Shown here: positions 50,716 through 59,143 of the stretch, piece after piece
Numbering within the stretch: position 1 is the stretch's first letter
Layout: the number at the start of each line of letters is the position of its first letter
NCBI RefSeq assembly: GCF_003386235.1
Contig: NZ_QRDZ01000018.1
Span: 62,001-126,000 of the forward strand
DNA length: 64,000 nucleotides
Direction: 5' to 3'
Source: Cohnella phaseoli
GTDB taxonomy: Bacteria > Bacillota > Bacilli > Paenibacillales > Paenibacillaceae
The notes under the pieces: generated by a model
Told to the model about the DNA's origin: nothing
Databases searched by the model: none
What the model saw: only the letters and a program-made list of their open reading frames with translations
Program-made: the position numbers and the translations under genes

Positions 50716-52122
50716 GTGAAGGAGTTCATGGGCGATCACTTTTTGCTTCAGAGCGAGGTTTCGCGGAGGCTGTATCACGATTACGCGGCGGGGCAGCCGA
50801 TTATCGACTACCACTGCCATCTGAATCCGCAGGAAATCTACGAGGACAAGCGCTTCGGCAACCTCGCGGAAATTTGGCTGTACGGGGACCACTACAAGTG
50901 GAGGGCGATGCGGGCGAACGGAATCGAGGAAACGCTTGTGACCGGAGGGCCGGGGGTGGACGACTACGACCGTTTCCTCGCCTGGGCGAGGACGGTTCCC
51001 GCGACGCTCGGCAATCCGCTGTATCACTGGTCGCATCTCGAGCTGAGGCGCTATTTCGGCATCGAGGAACCGATTAACGAGAAGAACGCGCCGGCGATCT
51101 GGGAGAAGGCGAACGCGGTGCTGCGTTCCGAGGACTTTTCCGTCAGAAGGCTGATCCGGGACCAGCGCGTGCGCGTCATCTGCACGACCGACGATCCGAC
51201 CGATACACTGGAGTATCACGAGGGGATTAAAGGTATCGCCGATTTCGATTGCCTTGTGCTCCCGTCGTTCCGGCCCGACAAAGGGCTGGAAATTCGCCGC
51301 GACACGTTCGTGCCTTGGGTGCGCAAGCTCGGCGAGACGGCGGGAATGAACGTCGATACGTACGAAGGTTTCCTGGAGGCGGTAGACAACCGCATCGCTT
51401 TCTTCGCGAAGGTCGGCTGCAAAGTGTCGGACCATGCGCTCGATCGCGTCCTGTACGCCGAGACGAGTCTTGGAGAAGTGTCCGCCATCTATGCGAGAGC
51501 TCTTGGCGGCGAGACGTTGACGCTGGAGGAGGAAAGCAAGTACAAGACGTACACGCTGCTTCATCTGGGCGAGCAGTACAGCAAGCTCGGCTGGACGATG
51601 CAGCTCCACATCCATGCATCCCGGAACAACAACAGCCGTTCGTTCGCCCGGCTCGGGCCGGATACCGGCTTCGACTCGATTCACGACGGCGAACTGGCCT
51701 ATCCGCTGATGAAGCTGCTGGACGGCATTGATGCCAAAGCAGGCTTGCCGAGAACGATTCTATACTCGCTGAATCCAAAGGATTATTATGTGCTGGGAAC
51801 GGTGATGGGCAGCTTCCAGGGCGGCGGAATTCCGGGGAAAATTCAGCTCGGCTCGGCTTGGTGGTTTAACGATACGAAGGACGGCATGCTGGAGCAGATG
51901 AACGCATTGGCTAATCTCGGCCTCTTGTCCCGGTTCGTCGGCATGCTGACGGATTCCCGAAGCTTCCTGAGCTATCCTCGTCATGAATACTTCCGCAGAA
52001 TTTTGTGCGATATGCTCGGCGGGTGGGTCGAGCGCGGAGAAGCCCCGGAGGATATGGAGTTGCTCGGCGGCATGGTGGAGGATATCTGCTACCGCAACGC
52101 TAAAAATTACTTCGGCTTCTAA
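50716..52122 (+). CDS. uxaC: Glucuronate isomerase UxaC
   Basis: Converts D-glucuronate to D-fructuronate and D-galacturonate to D-tagaturonate, the first step of hexuronate use. It is an amidohydrolase-like barrel with FMGDHFLLQSEVSRRLYHDYA, IIDYHCHLNPQEI, LYGDHYKWRAMRANGI, ICTTDDPTDTLEYH, QLHIHASRNNNSRSF and MLTDSRSFLSYPRHEYFRRIL. Length 468 is typical. The GTG at 50716 yields the family's N-terminus and follows AGGGG by ten bases. UxaB, UxaA, KdgK and transport genes are not in the window. Confidence 0.96.
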   Translation: MKEFMGDHFLLQSEVSRRLYHDYAAGQPIIDYHCHLNPQEIYEDKRFGNLAEIWLYGDHYKWRAMRANGIEETLVTGGPGVDDYDRFLAWARTVPATLGNPLYHWSHLELRRYFGIEEPINEKNAPAIWEKANAVLRSEDFSVRRLIRDQRVRVICTTDDPTDTLEYHEGIKGIADFDCLVLPSFRPDKGLEIRRDTFVPWVRKLGETAGMNVDTYEGFLEAVDNRIAFFAKVGCKVSDHALDRVLYAETSLGEVSAIYARALGGETLTLEEESKYKTYTLLHLGEQYSKLGWTMQLHIHASRNNNSRSFARLGPDTGFDSIHDGELAYPLMKLLDGIDAKAGLPRTILYSLNPKDYYVLGTVMGSFQGGGIPGKIQLGSAWWFNDTKDGMLEQMNALANLGLLSRFVGMLTDSRSFLSYPRHEYFRRILCDMLGGWVERGEAPEDMELLGGMVEDICYRNAKNYFGF

Positions 52123-52129
52123 ACATTAG

Positions 52130-52178
52130 CCCCCTTCCGTCCGAAAATAACGTTATTCGGAATGGAGGGGTCTTTTTT
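52130..52178 (+). terminator. uxaC terminator whose 3' arm contains the next gene's ribosome binding site
   Basis: CCCCTTCCGTCCGAA pairs with TTCGGAATGGAGGGG with small mismatches around AAATAACGTTA, followed by TCTTTTTT. The GGAGGGG of the 3' arm (52164-52170) is also the best ribosome binding site for the GTG start at 52180. Confidence 0.8.
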
Positions 52179-52179
52179 C

Positions 52180-53541
52180 GTGGGTAAAAGGTTGCGTTTT
52201 TTGGCGAAGACAGCAGGAGTAGCACTAATTGGATTCAGCTTGATGGGAGCGGATGCCGGGACAGATAGGCCTGCGGCATCGTCGGCTTCACAGGAGGATC
52301 AGACGGCGGAAGACGGACTGGTTTGTCCGCGAGAAACGGTTAAACTGCCTATGAACGCGAAGACGAGTCTGGACGCTCTGTTTCAATATGAGCCGTATTT
52401 ATACTATGAATTCGCAAATCCGAAGTTAGCCCGCGTCACTTCGCAAGGCATCGCGATACCGCTGGCAAAAGGAACGACGCAAGTAGAGGTCACAGCGTCC
52501 GGCTACGAGCGCGAGGCCGCCAGTTGCAGCTTCCGGTTGCAGATTGTCGATCCCGTCAAGTTCAAGTCGGCCTCCGCGCCGAAGACGGAATCGGGCCAAA
52601 CGAAGCTGAACGGCCGGAAAGCCTACGTCAATACGATCGTGCTGCCGCAAGGGATGCCAGCAGGTCTGGGACTTGGGAAGGACGCGCTCGGCAACGCGGA
52701 AGCGATGAAAGCGATCGTAACGAGGCGTCAGGCGAGCTATGCGATTAACGGCACTTATTTCGCCGCGTACAACGATGAAGTGCCGTTGCCCTACGGAACG
52801 CTGGTCAAAGACGGCGAGCTGCTGTTTAATACCGGCAGCGTAGGAACGATTGTTAGCTTTGCTGCGGACGGCACCGCACGGCTTGATGAGGCGTCGCCGA
52901 GCATTGCAGGGGGCTTCGATGGGCTGTACGATTCGCAGCGTCGCTGGTCGGCAAGCTACGTAAACCGTCGGGCAGGCAGCGGGACAACGATCTATACGCC
53001 CGACTACGGCGCGAGAATCGGCACCGATAAAGGCGTCATGATCGTCGTAAGCGGCAGTAAGGTGATTAGGGTAGCGAAAGGCGAAAACGCCAAAATACCC
53101 CGCGACGGCTACGTGATCGTCAATCAGCGCGAAAGCTTGGCGGAGCTGAAGGAAATGTTCAAGGTCGGCCGGAAGGTGCATTACCGCGTGACGTACTCGA
53201 ACGCGGAGGGGAGACTCGTTCGCTGGAACGATGTCGTAACGGCCGTGCAGGCCTGGCCGAAGCTGATCGAAGGCGGCAAGGTAGTCGAGAAGGACGGGGC
53301 CGACGCCAAGCGTGCCGCCCGTAGCGGTATCGGAATTACGAAGGACGGCCGTGTCGTCATGGTCACGACCGGTTCGGCGACGCACGGAGAAGTCGCCGAA
53401 TTATTGCGAGCCAAGGGCGCCGTCGATGCGATGGGGTTGGACGGAGGCGCTTCGGCCGGCATCTACTCGCAGGGAGTTCAGTTGTTCACGCCGGGGCGGA
53501 ATTTGAGCAACGTGCTGCTGTTCGGCCCGGATTTACGATAA
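52180..53541 (+). CDS. Secreted NAGPA-domain (phosphodiester glycosidase) protein
   Basis: 453 residues with an N-terminal export signal (FLAKTAGVALIGFSLMG). Residues about 40-130 look like a Big-type beta-sandwich (SLDALFQYEPYLYYEF, KGTTQVEVTASGYER). The C-terminal half is the NAGPA/DUF2233 domain with YAINGTYFAAYN, YGTLVKDGELL, PRDGYVIVNQRESL, GIGITKDGRVVMVT and the closing MGLDGGASAGIYSQG. Relatives hydrolyse GlcNAc-1-phosphodiester bonds or help to assemble surface polysaccharides. The GTG at 52180 follows GGAGGGG by nine bases. The longer ATG frame would start inside the terminator. Confidence 0.82.
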   Translation: MGKRLRFLAKTAGVALIGFSLMGADAGTDRPAASSASQEDQTAEDGLVCPRETVKLPMNAKTSLDALFQYEPYLYYEFANPKLARVTSQGIAIPLAKGTTQVEVTASGYEREAASCSFRLQIVDPVKFKSASAPKTESGQTKLNGRKAYVNTIVLPQGMPAGLGLGKDALGNAEAMKAIVTRRQASYAINGTYFAAYNDEVPLPYGTLVKDGELLFNTGSVGTIVSFAADGTARLDEASPSIAGGFDGLYDSQRRWSASYVNRRAGSGTTIYTPDYGARIGTDKGVMIVVSGSKVIRVAKGENAKIPRDGYVIVNQRESLAELKEMFKVGRKVHYRVTYSNAEGRLVRWNDVVTAVQAWPKLIEGGKVVEKDGADAKRAARSGIGITKDGRVVMVTTGSATHGEVAELLRAKGAVDAMGLDGGASAGIYSQGVQLFTPGRNLSNVLLFGPDLR

Positions 53542-53611
53542 GGTTGGCTCTGGCGCAAATTGCCGAGGTTTGGTACAATTTTAGGCATAGTTTGAATAGT
53601 CGGTCGTGAAG

Positions 53612-53662
53612 AACACGCCGCTTGCTCCCTGTTTTACGGGGAGTAGGCGGCGTTTGTCGTTT
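53612..53662 (+). terminator. Terminator between the NAGPA-domain and Rpn-like genes
   Basis: AACACGCCGC pairs with GCGGCGTTT with an inner CTCCC/GGGAG stem and a T-rich loop. It is followed by TGTCGTTTTC. It lies about 70 bases after the previous stop. Confidence 0.65.
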
Positions 53663-53691
53663 TCGGCCGACCAAAGAGGAGGCAGGTGGAG

Positions 53692-54651
53692 ATGAGAAAC
53701 AGAGGGATGCGGGATCAGGAGAAAGGCGCGGCGATACCGCATGACGAAGCATTCAAGAAGCTGCTGCAAACTTTTTTTGCAGAGTTTATCGAGCTGTTTT
53801 TTCCCGAATTGGACGTTTTGCTGGATCACAGTCATACGAGGCTGTTGATGCAGGAGCAGCTCGTCGATATTGTCGGCGAGGAGGCGAAAATTCTCGATTT
53901 GCTATTGGAAACCCGCTACAAAGCGCTGGATGCGTACATTCTGGTTCATATGGAGCCGCAATCGTCGCGTAAGAAGGACTTTTCCGAACGAATGTTCATT
54001 TATTTCGGTCGTCTGTTCGAGCGTCATCGCAAGGAGCATCGACTGATTATTCCGATCGCCATCTTCACCGCGGACGAAGGCGGCGAGGAGCCGGATACGT
54101 TCAGGATGGCCATCCCGGGGCGCGAAATCGTCCGATTTCATTATTGGAAGGTGGAGCTGAGGCGGCATTCCTGGAGGAGGTTTGTCGATTCGGACAATCC
54201 GGTAGCTGCTGCACTGCTGGCGAAAATGGGTTACAATGAGAAGGAGAAAAAAGAAATGCGTCTGGCGTATTTGCGGATGCTTTTACGGCTCAGAAGGAAG
54301 CTGGACGATGCGCGGATAGCGCTGCTGATGTCGGTGGCGGATTTGTATTTCAAACCCGACCCTGAGCAGGACGAGCGAATCATGCGAGAATTGATGAACG
54401 ATCATCCGAAGGAGGGGGAAGCAATTATGGAATTGATGCCGGCCTGGAAGCGTTGGGGGTATGAGGAGGGCATTGAAGAGGGACTGTTGAAGGGCAAGGA
54501 GCAGGGAGTAGCTGAAGGAAAAGCTGAAGGTATGGCAGAAGAGAGGGCTAAGGTAGTCCGCAAAATGCTCGCTAAAGGTTTGGATGCAGCGCAAATCGCC
54601 GATATGCTCGACCTTACGCATGACGAGGTGCAGCGAATCGGGAAACGATAG
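53692..54651 (+). CDS. Rpn/PD-(D/E)XK nuclease family protein (recombination-promoting nuclease-like)
   Basis: 319 residues of the Rpn (formerly PDDEXK transposase-like) type: IPHDEAFKKLLQTFFAEFIELFFPEL at the start, ILDLLLETRYKALDAYILVHMEPQSS holding the E-x-Q nuclease element, and ERMFIYFGRLFERHRKEHRLIIPIAIFT. Rpn proteins act in DNA breakage and horizontal exchange and may be phage defence factors. A charged Glu/Gly/Lys-rich tail (EGIEEGLLKGKEQGVAEGKAEG) precedes a short helix-turn-helix-like end (GLDAAQIADMLDL). The ATG at 53692 has GAGGAGG 9 bases upstream. Confidence 0.75.
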   Translation: MRNRGMRDQEKGAAIPHDEAFKKLLQTFFAEFIELFFPELDVLLDHSHTRLLMQEQLVDIVGEEAKILDLLLETRYKALDAYILVHMEPQSSRKKDFSERMFIYFGRLFERHRKEHRLIIPIAIFTADEGGEEPDTFRMAIPGREIVRFHYWKVELRRHSWRRFVDSDNPVAAALLAKMGYNEKEKKEMRLAYLRMLLRLRRKLDDARIALLMSVADLYFKPDPEQDERIMRELMNDHPKEGEAIMELMPAWKRWGYEEGIEEGLLKGKEQGVAEGKAEGMAEERAKVVRKMLAKGLDAAQIADMLDLTHDEVQRIGKR

Positions 54652-54658
54652 AAACTCA

Positions 54659-54702
54659 GGCCCGGGGATGGTCGACAGAAATGCCGATTCCATATCCGGG
54701 CC
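54659..54702. other. Hairpin after the Rpn-like gene
   Basis: GGCCCGG pairs with CCGGGCC, extended by ATGG/CCAT. There is no T-run on the plus strand and a weak one on the minus strand, so it may end the minus-strand gene at 54713. Confidence 0.45.
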
Positions 54703-54712
54703 GAACGAGCGG

Positions 54713-54988
54713 CTAAGGATAATCTTCTTCGACAACTTCGTCCGGAGCGTCGACGTCTCCCGGGTAGCCTCGCTCCATACCGGCATGGAACTCGCGATTT
54801 TCATAGGAGAAAGGGTTAGGCGGACGCTGGTCGTCGCGCCATGGTGAGCTTTTGCCGATGGCGTGCATCGGAGCGGGTGAGCCGTAAGGCCCCTCCGGGA
54901 ATTCCTCGGAAGCGAGGTCGTTGCGCTGCGATTCTACTGTGGCCAGATCGGTCGACGGCTGCTTGTTTTCAGGATAGAAAGGGGACAT
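54713..54988 (-). CDS. Small conserved-looking acidic/Pro-rich protein of unknown function
   Basis: 91 residues, rich in Pro, Glu and aromatic residues (FPEGPYGSPAPMHAIGKSSPW, PNPFSYENREFHAG) and ending in an acidic tail (DAPDEVVEEDYP). No known domain is recognised and it is probably disordered. AAGGAG lies about 13 bases before the ATG on the minus strand. It is divergent from nothing close; the next minus-strand gene starts 360 bases further right. Judged real because of composition and the ribosome binding site. Confidence 0.6.
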   Translation of the reverse strand: MSPFYPENKQPSTDLATVESQRNDLASEEFPEGPYGSPAPMHAIGKSSPWRDDQRPPNPFSYENREFHAGMERGYPGDVDAPDEVVEEDYP

Positions 54989-55051
54989 GGCGAAATCTCA
55001 ACTCCTTCTTAAGGCGACTGATTCCGTTAGCATATCCGAACCATTCGTCCG

Positions 55052-55348
55052 TTAATCGGTGAAGTTGACAGCTCCCAGTACGAGAGTCAGGAACTGAGCT
55101 AGCTCAGCGGCTTCCTCTTCGGAGATGCGAAATGCCGATTCAAGCACGCCCTCTTCCTCCAGGTCGTCGGGGCCGAGTATGGCGCTTCGCCCGAACATCA
55201 TGTCGGTGACCAATTTTTTGCCGTAAAAACGGTTCGTCGTTAATATGGCCAGATCGAAGCGTTTAAGGCCGGGAGTAATGAACGTAACAAAACGGGTCGA
55301 CGTTTGTTCGGTCGAATCGGACAGAAAATCGTAATCTTTCAAAACCAT
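55052..55348 (-). CDS. DUF3055-type small protein
   Basis: 98 residues. The segments TRFVTFITPGLKRFDLAILTTNRFYGKKLV, RSAILGPDDLEEEGVLESAFRI and EEEAAELAQFLTLVLG recall the Firmicute family DUF3055, which has no known role. A good ribosome binding site (AAGGAGGAC on the minus strand) stands before the start. It is followed on the same strand by the small protein at 54713. Both share a strong Glu bias, but no functional link is shown. Confidence 0.65.
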   Translation of the reverse strand: MVLKDYDFLSDSTEQTSTRFVTFITPGLKRFDLAILTTNRFYGKKLVTDMMFGRSAILGPDDLEEEGVLESAFRISEEEAAELAQFLTLVLGAVNFTD

Positions 55349-55405
55349 GCGGATAAGTCCTCCTTGGGGCAGCTGTTGCCTTTATTATAAATGATCAAAG
55401 AGGTC

Positions 55406-55503
55406 TTGCCTAACCTGGATAATTCTGATAATCTTAAGTTGTTCAATGTTCGCACGATTGAGGAAGCACCTCATCGCCAAACCGGCGTGGGGTGCTTTTT
55501 TTG
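55406..55503 (+). promoter_or_regulatory. Promoter and self-contained leader/terminator upstream of the HRDC gene
   Basis: TTGCCT (55406-55411), 17-base spacer, TAATCT (55429-55434). From a start near 55441 only about 60 bases are transcribed before an intrinsic terminator, in which AAGCACC (55464-55470) and GGTGCTT (55491-55497) flank a CGCC/GGCG inner stem and TTTTTTT follows. The HRDC gene begins 70 bases later, so the leader may be an attenuator or a small RNA. Confidence 0.55.
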
Positions 55504-55572
55504 TTTGCCCTGGCCGGCGTTGCAGTTGAACGCACATTATGAAGCCGCGGATGCGGCCGGGGAGGAATTGGA

Positions 55573-56568
55573 ATGCAGGTTGTATTTTTGAATCAGTTCG
55601 AGCGGGTGACGGGACATGCGGATGAGCGCGCACAGGTGTTCATCGGCGAACTGCAGGGGATTTGGAGCGTTGGCTGGCGGACGCTTCAAGATGCGGCGTC
55701 GGAGGTGCAGGATCTGTGGTACGAGGGCATGAGCTGGGAAGAGCTGCTGGCTGCGTTCCGTCATGGGGTCGCTGTCAAAATGAAGCTGGGCTTCAGGCCT
55801 CTTCTGGACGGAATGTTGGAGGAGGTGCCGTTCTGGGAACGTCGTCAAGCTATGCCGCAGCTGCTGCAATGCTATGCGGACACGCAAGATGCGGAAGAAG
55901 TGGTATCTACGCTTCGAACCTGGAGGAGAGCCAGAGCGGTCGAAGAGAAGAAGTCGGCCTATCTGATCGCGACGAACCGGGAAGTGCAGCTGCTGGCCGT
56001 TTATTTGCCCCATACGCTGGACGAGTTGGGGGAGATTCCGGGCTTCGGGAAAGTTAAGACCGAACGTTACGGCGGCGAGATCATCGAACTGCTGCAGGGC
56101 ATGGAGAGGCGGCATACGTTTCCGCTTAGCGAGTGGGTGCCGGGATCGGTAACTGCAGAGCAGTTGGCGTCCTGGATGTTCCGGCAGCAGGAGGAGAAGT
56201 ACAGCAAGAAGCTGGCGATTGTCAGGGAGAAGCGTTCTCTTCTTGAAGGAATACGCGGCGGTAAAACGCTGGTTCAATTAGGGGACGACCTAAAATGCTC
56301 GCGCCGGGCGCTCATCGAACGAATTGAACGTCTGGACGAGGAAGGATACGATGTGCTGCCGATCGTGGAGCGGGAGCTCAGCGAGTTGACCGAAGAGGAA
56401 GCGCAGCAATTCGAAACGGCCATCGGCGAGCTCGGAGATCAATATTTGAAGCCGCTGCTTCGCAAAATGTATGGGGATTCCGTCTCCGCCGATGAAGCGG
56501 AGACGAAATACGCGAAGCTGCGCATGATGCGAATCCGGCATCGCAGATCGGTCGTTCAAGCCGTCTGA
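55573..56568 (+). CDS. HRDC-domain protein of unknown function
   Basis: 331 residues. The central part (about 95-180) is an HRDC-like helical domain: YAIDTNRE-type start here reads YLIATNREVQLLAVYLPHTLDELGEIPGFGKVKTERYGGEII, which binds nucleic acid in RecQ and RNase D. The C-terminal third (about 220-330) has a helix-turn-helix-like stretch (GKTLVQLGDDLKCSRRALIERIERL). It may be a DNA- or RNA-binding helicase accessory, but no catalytic domain is present. GGAGG lies 7 bases before the ATG. A predicted attenuator precedes it. Confidence 0.72.
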   Translation: MQVVFLNQFERVTGHADERAQVFIGELQGIWSVGWRTLQDAASEVQDLWYEGMSWEELLAAFRHGVAVKMKLGFRPLLDGMLEEVPFWERRQAMPQLLQCYADTQDAEEVVSTLRTWRRARAVEEKKSAYLIATNREVQLLAVYLPHTLDELGEIPGFGKVKTERYGGEIIELLQGMERRHTFPLSEWVPGSVTAEQLASWMFRQQEEKYSKKLAIVREKRSLLEGIRGGKTLVQLGDDLKCSRRALIERIERLDEEGYDVLPIVERELSELTEEEAQQFETAIGELGDQYLKPLLRKMYGDSVSADEAETKYAKLRMMRIRHRRSVVQAV

Positions 56569-56585
56569 TCCGCGAATATAAACAA

Positions 56586-56622
56586 AGCCGGCTTCCCTTC
56601 GTATGGATGAAGGAAGCCGGCT
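56586..56622 (-). terminator. Terminator between the HRDC gene and corA
   Basis: AGCCGGCTTCC pairs with GGAAGCCGGCT. The T-rich tract (TTTGTTTAT) lies on the minus-strand side, so it ends corA transcription and may also stop the convergent HRDC transcript. Confidence 0.8.
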
Positions 56623-56675
56623 CTAAGGGCGTATCGTTCGCCTATCGGACGGATCGGGCGCGGGTTGGCTCGATT

Positions 56676-57611
56676 TCATAGCCAATCCTTCTTGCGGAAC
56701 AAGTAAAACATGCCAATGCCGATGACGGTCATACAGACGATCAGAACAACCGAACCGTAGGCGAAATGCATTCCGGGAATATAGTCGAAGTTCATTCCGT
56801 AAATTCCGGTAATAAAGGTCAATGGCATGAAAATGGTCGTGAGAGCGGTAAAAACTCTCATAATTTCGTTCGCGCGGCTCGCCAGACTGGATTGGTAAGC
56901 CTCTCGTAAGTTCCCCATCAGGTCGCGGTAAGTCTCGAACGTTTCATAAATTTTGACCGCGTTCTCGTGAATGTCGCCGAAATATTTCTGCAAATCGTTG
57001 TCGATCAGGCGCAAATCCTTCTTGTTGAGCGTGGCAATCAAATCTCGCTGCGGTCCCAGCGCTTTCTTCAGCCACAAAATCTCGCTTCGAAGTCCAATGA
57101 TCTCGGTCAGATGGGATTTCTTCGTATGCATGAGAATATCTTCTTCGAGGCTTTCAATGCGGGCTTCGATCCTGTCGCCTACCGTAATGTAATTGTCGAC
57201 GACAAGGTCGACGAGGTGGTACATGAAGCGGTCGGCCGTATCGACCTCCTGCTCCCATAGTATCGGCTTGACGCTGCGGATTTCGTTGATCTTCTGACGG
57301 GTAACCGTGATCAGATAGTGGCGGCCGAGAAATAGGTTCACCGCCCGCAGGAAAATTTCCTCATCGTCGAAGCGGATGCTGTTGATCACAAGAAAATACT
57401 GGTTTTCGTAAATTTCCAGCTTGGGCCGCTGTTCCTCTTCCGTCAAGCAGTCCTCGACGGCCAGATCGTGAAGCCCGAACAGGGGCTGAAGGACGACCAG
57501 ATCGTCTACGTCCGCGTCAATCCAGTAAAATCCGTTTTTCGGCGCAATCAATGTTTCTTCAATGCTGTCGATCGGCGTAAATATGCCATTGTTTACAAGT
57601 CTGATTTTCAT
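56676..57611 (-). CDS. corA: CorA-family magnesium/cobalt transporter
   Basis: 311-residue member of the pentameric CorA family. A large N-terminal cytoplasmic domain with the long stalk helix (GDIHENAVKIYETFETYRDLMGNLREAYQSSLASR) is followed by two membrane helices (about 254-274 and 284-304). The channel signature YGMNFDYIPG lies between them. The C-terminus KKDWL is basic. The ATG at 57611 follows AAGGAGCG on the minus strand; the longer frame starts inside the leader. It has a 5' region of about 220 bases without a recognised Mg-sensing element. Confidence 0.92.
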   Translation of the reverse strand: MKIRLVNNGIFTPIDSIEETLIAPKNGFYWIDADVDDLVVLQPLFGLHDLAVEDCLTEEEQRPKLEIYENQYFLVINSIRFDDEEIFLRAVNLFLGRHYLITVTRQKINEIRSVKPILWEQEVDTADRFMYHLVDLVVDNYITVGDRIEARIESLEEDILMHTKKSHLTEIIGLRSEILWLKKALGPQRDLIATLNKKDLRLIDNDLQKYFGDIHENAVKIYETFETYRDLMGNLREAYQSSLASRANEIMRVFTALTTIFMPLTFITGIYGMNFDYIPGMHFAYGSVVLIVCMTVIGIGMFYLFRKKDWL

Positions 57612-57662
57612 GGGAATCGCTCCTTTTGCATGTCCGTTTCCGTTCATGCAGGACGACTCCGC

Positions 57663-57776
57663 CTAAGCGATATAGATTATCCGGAAGAGGCCGGACATCG
57701 TTATCTTGCCAATGACGGAAATCGATCCTGCATTTTTTATGTGACTTCCATCCGGCTTCGGTTTATCGCCTTCCAT
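57663..57776 (-). CDS. Possible small protein in the corA leader, 37 residues
   Basis: A minus-strand frame with a strong ribosome binding site (AAGGGGGGAG, 6 bases from the ATG at 57776) and a stop 51 bases before the corA start. The first half is charged (MEGDKPKPDGSHIK) and the second is hydrophobic (GSISVIGKITMSGLFRIIYIA). It could be a leader peptide influencing corA or a random frame. No homologue recognised. Confidence 0.4.
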   Translation of the reverse strand: MEGDKPKPDGSHIKNAGSISVIGKITMSGLFRIIYIA

Positions 57777-57915
57777 GCCCGGCTCCCCCCTTTTTGCAGT
57801 CGCGTGGACTTTGTCGATAATGTTGGTTAACGTGATAAGTATAATCCTCACCCCCCAAACCTTTCAAGGAGAAAATCAAGCCTTTGCAGACGGCGGTCCG
57901 CGCATAAACGACACC

Positions 57916-57944
57916 TTGACTGTCCCCGCGATTTCGGGTACATT
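57916..57944 (+). promoter_or_regulatory. Promoter of the SAM-riboswitch operon
   Basis: TTGACT (57916-57921), a 17-base spacer and TACATT (57939-57944), about 40 bases before the S-box aptamer. Confidence 0.7.
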
Positions 57945-57982
57945 AAGGGTAGTTTTCCCGACAACCAAATAATGATGGCCAT

Positions 57983-58151
57983 CTTATCAAGAGCAGGCGG
58001 AGGGACTAGCCCTATGAAGCCCGGCAACCGGCGTAGCTATTATACGCACGGTGCTAATTCTTGCGGAAACGGTATGTTTCTGACAGATGAGAGGGGCGCG
58101 CGTACGATTGACGGATACACGACCCTGAACTCATTTGGGGTCGTTTTTTTA
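57983..58151 (+). ncRNA. SAM-I riboswitch (S-box) with terminator
   Basis: Aptamer 57983-58094 begins CTTATCAAGAG, contains GGAGGGACTAGCCCTATGAAGC (only its ends cited: GGAGGGA, TGAAGC), CCGGCAACC, GGTGCTAATTC and ends CTGACAGATGAGAG, the conserved S-box elements. The expression platform is a terminator (58119-58151): ACGACCC pairs with GGGTCGT, then seven T. High S-adenosylmethionine should stop transcription before metA. Confidence 0.97.
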
Positions 58152-58192
58152 TTTGGCGACATGCAACATTCGGCCCAATAGGAGGAATGAAT

Positions 58193-59137
58193 ATGCCGAT
58201 TAAAGTACCGGACCACTTGCCGGCCAAGGAAGTGCTGGCACAAGAAAACATCTTCGTCATGGATGAAAGCGTCGCGTATCATCAGGATATTCGCCCGCTG
58301 CGGATCGCGATCCTGAATTTGATGCCGACCAAGGAAACGACGGAAACCCAACTGCTGCGCCTGATCGGAAATACTCCGCTGCAAGTGGAGGCGGTATTGC
58401 TGCATCCGAAGACGCACACATCCAAAAATACGTCCACTGAGCATCTGTCCAGCTTCTATAAAACGTTCGAAGACATTAAAGACGAGAAGTATGACGGGAT
58501 GATTATTACCGGCGCTCCTGTCGAGCACTTGCCGTTCGAGGAAGTGAACTACTGGGAAGAGCTGAAGGAAATTATGGATTGGTCGGTCGATAACGTGACG
58601 TCCACCTTCCATATTTGCTGGGGAGCGCAGGCAGGGCTGTATCACCACTTCGGCATTCCGAAATATCCGCTTCAGGACAAAATGTTCGGCGTCTTCGCGC
58701 ATGGAGTGACGAAACCGAATACGCCTCTGCTGCGGGGCTTCGACGAAATGTTCTATGCGCCTCAGTCCCGCCACACCGAAGTGTTGAGGGAGGACGTGGA
58801 GAAAGCGCCGGGACTGGAAATTTTGTCGGAATCGGAGGAGGCCGGGGTCTACATCGCGGCGTCAGCGGACGGCAAACAGATTTTCGTGACCGGCCATTCC
58901 GAGTACGATCCGCAATCGCTCAAGTGGGAGTATGACCGAGACAAAGCCAAAGGACTGCGGGTTAACGTTCCGAAGAACTATTTTCCGAACGACGACCCGA
59001 CGAAGTTCCCGCTATCCACCTGGAGAGCGCACGGCAACCTGCTGTTCTCCAACTGGCTGAATTATTACGTTTACCAAGCAACGCCATATGAGCTAGGCAA
59101 AGCCAAGTCGCAAACCAATTCGTTAGGAGGCGCTTGA
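58193..59137 (+). CDS. metA: Homoserine O-acetyltransferase MetA
   Basis: First committed enzyme of methionine synthesis, activating homoserine. It belongs to the MetA (not MetX) family: PLRIAILNLMPTKETTETQLLRLIGNTPLQVE, the catalytic Cys142 in HICWGAQAGLYH, and the His-Glu pair around GHSEYDP. Residue 111 is glutamate (PVEHLPFEEV), which in characterised MetA proteins goes with acetyl-CoA rather than succinyl-CoA. The ATG at 58193 has AGGAGG 7 bases upstream; the ATG at 58187 is too close. Controlled by the SAM riboswitch before it. Confidence 0.95.
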   Translation: MPIKVPDHLPAKEVLAQENIFVMDESVAYHQDIRPLRIAILNLMPTKETTETQLLRLIGNTPLQVEAVLLHPKTHTSKNTSTEHLSSFYKTFEDIKDEKYDGMIITGAPVEHLPFEEVNYWEELKEIMDWSVDNVTSTFHICWGAQAGLYHHFGIPKYPLQDKMFGVFAHGVTKPNTPLLRGFDEMFYAPQSRHTEVLREDVEKAPGLEILSESEEAGVYIAASADGKQIFVTGHSEYDPQSLKWEYDRDKAKGLRVNVPKNYFPNDDPTKFPLSTWRAHGNLLFSNWLNYYVYQATPYELGKAKSQTNSLGGA

Positions 59138-59143
59138 ATCATT

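Noticed and set aside
49432..51684. 750-residue minus-strand open frame opposite the dehydrogenase and uxaC
   Set aside because: Both plus-strand genes are complete, recognised families; the antisense frame is a GC-rich codon-pattern shadow with no family signature.
57612..57850. Magnesium-sensing M-box riboswitch before corA
   Set aside because: The leader is long enough, but none of the conserved M-box blocks could be recognised.
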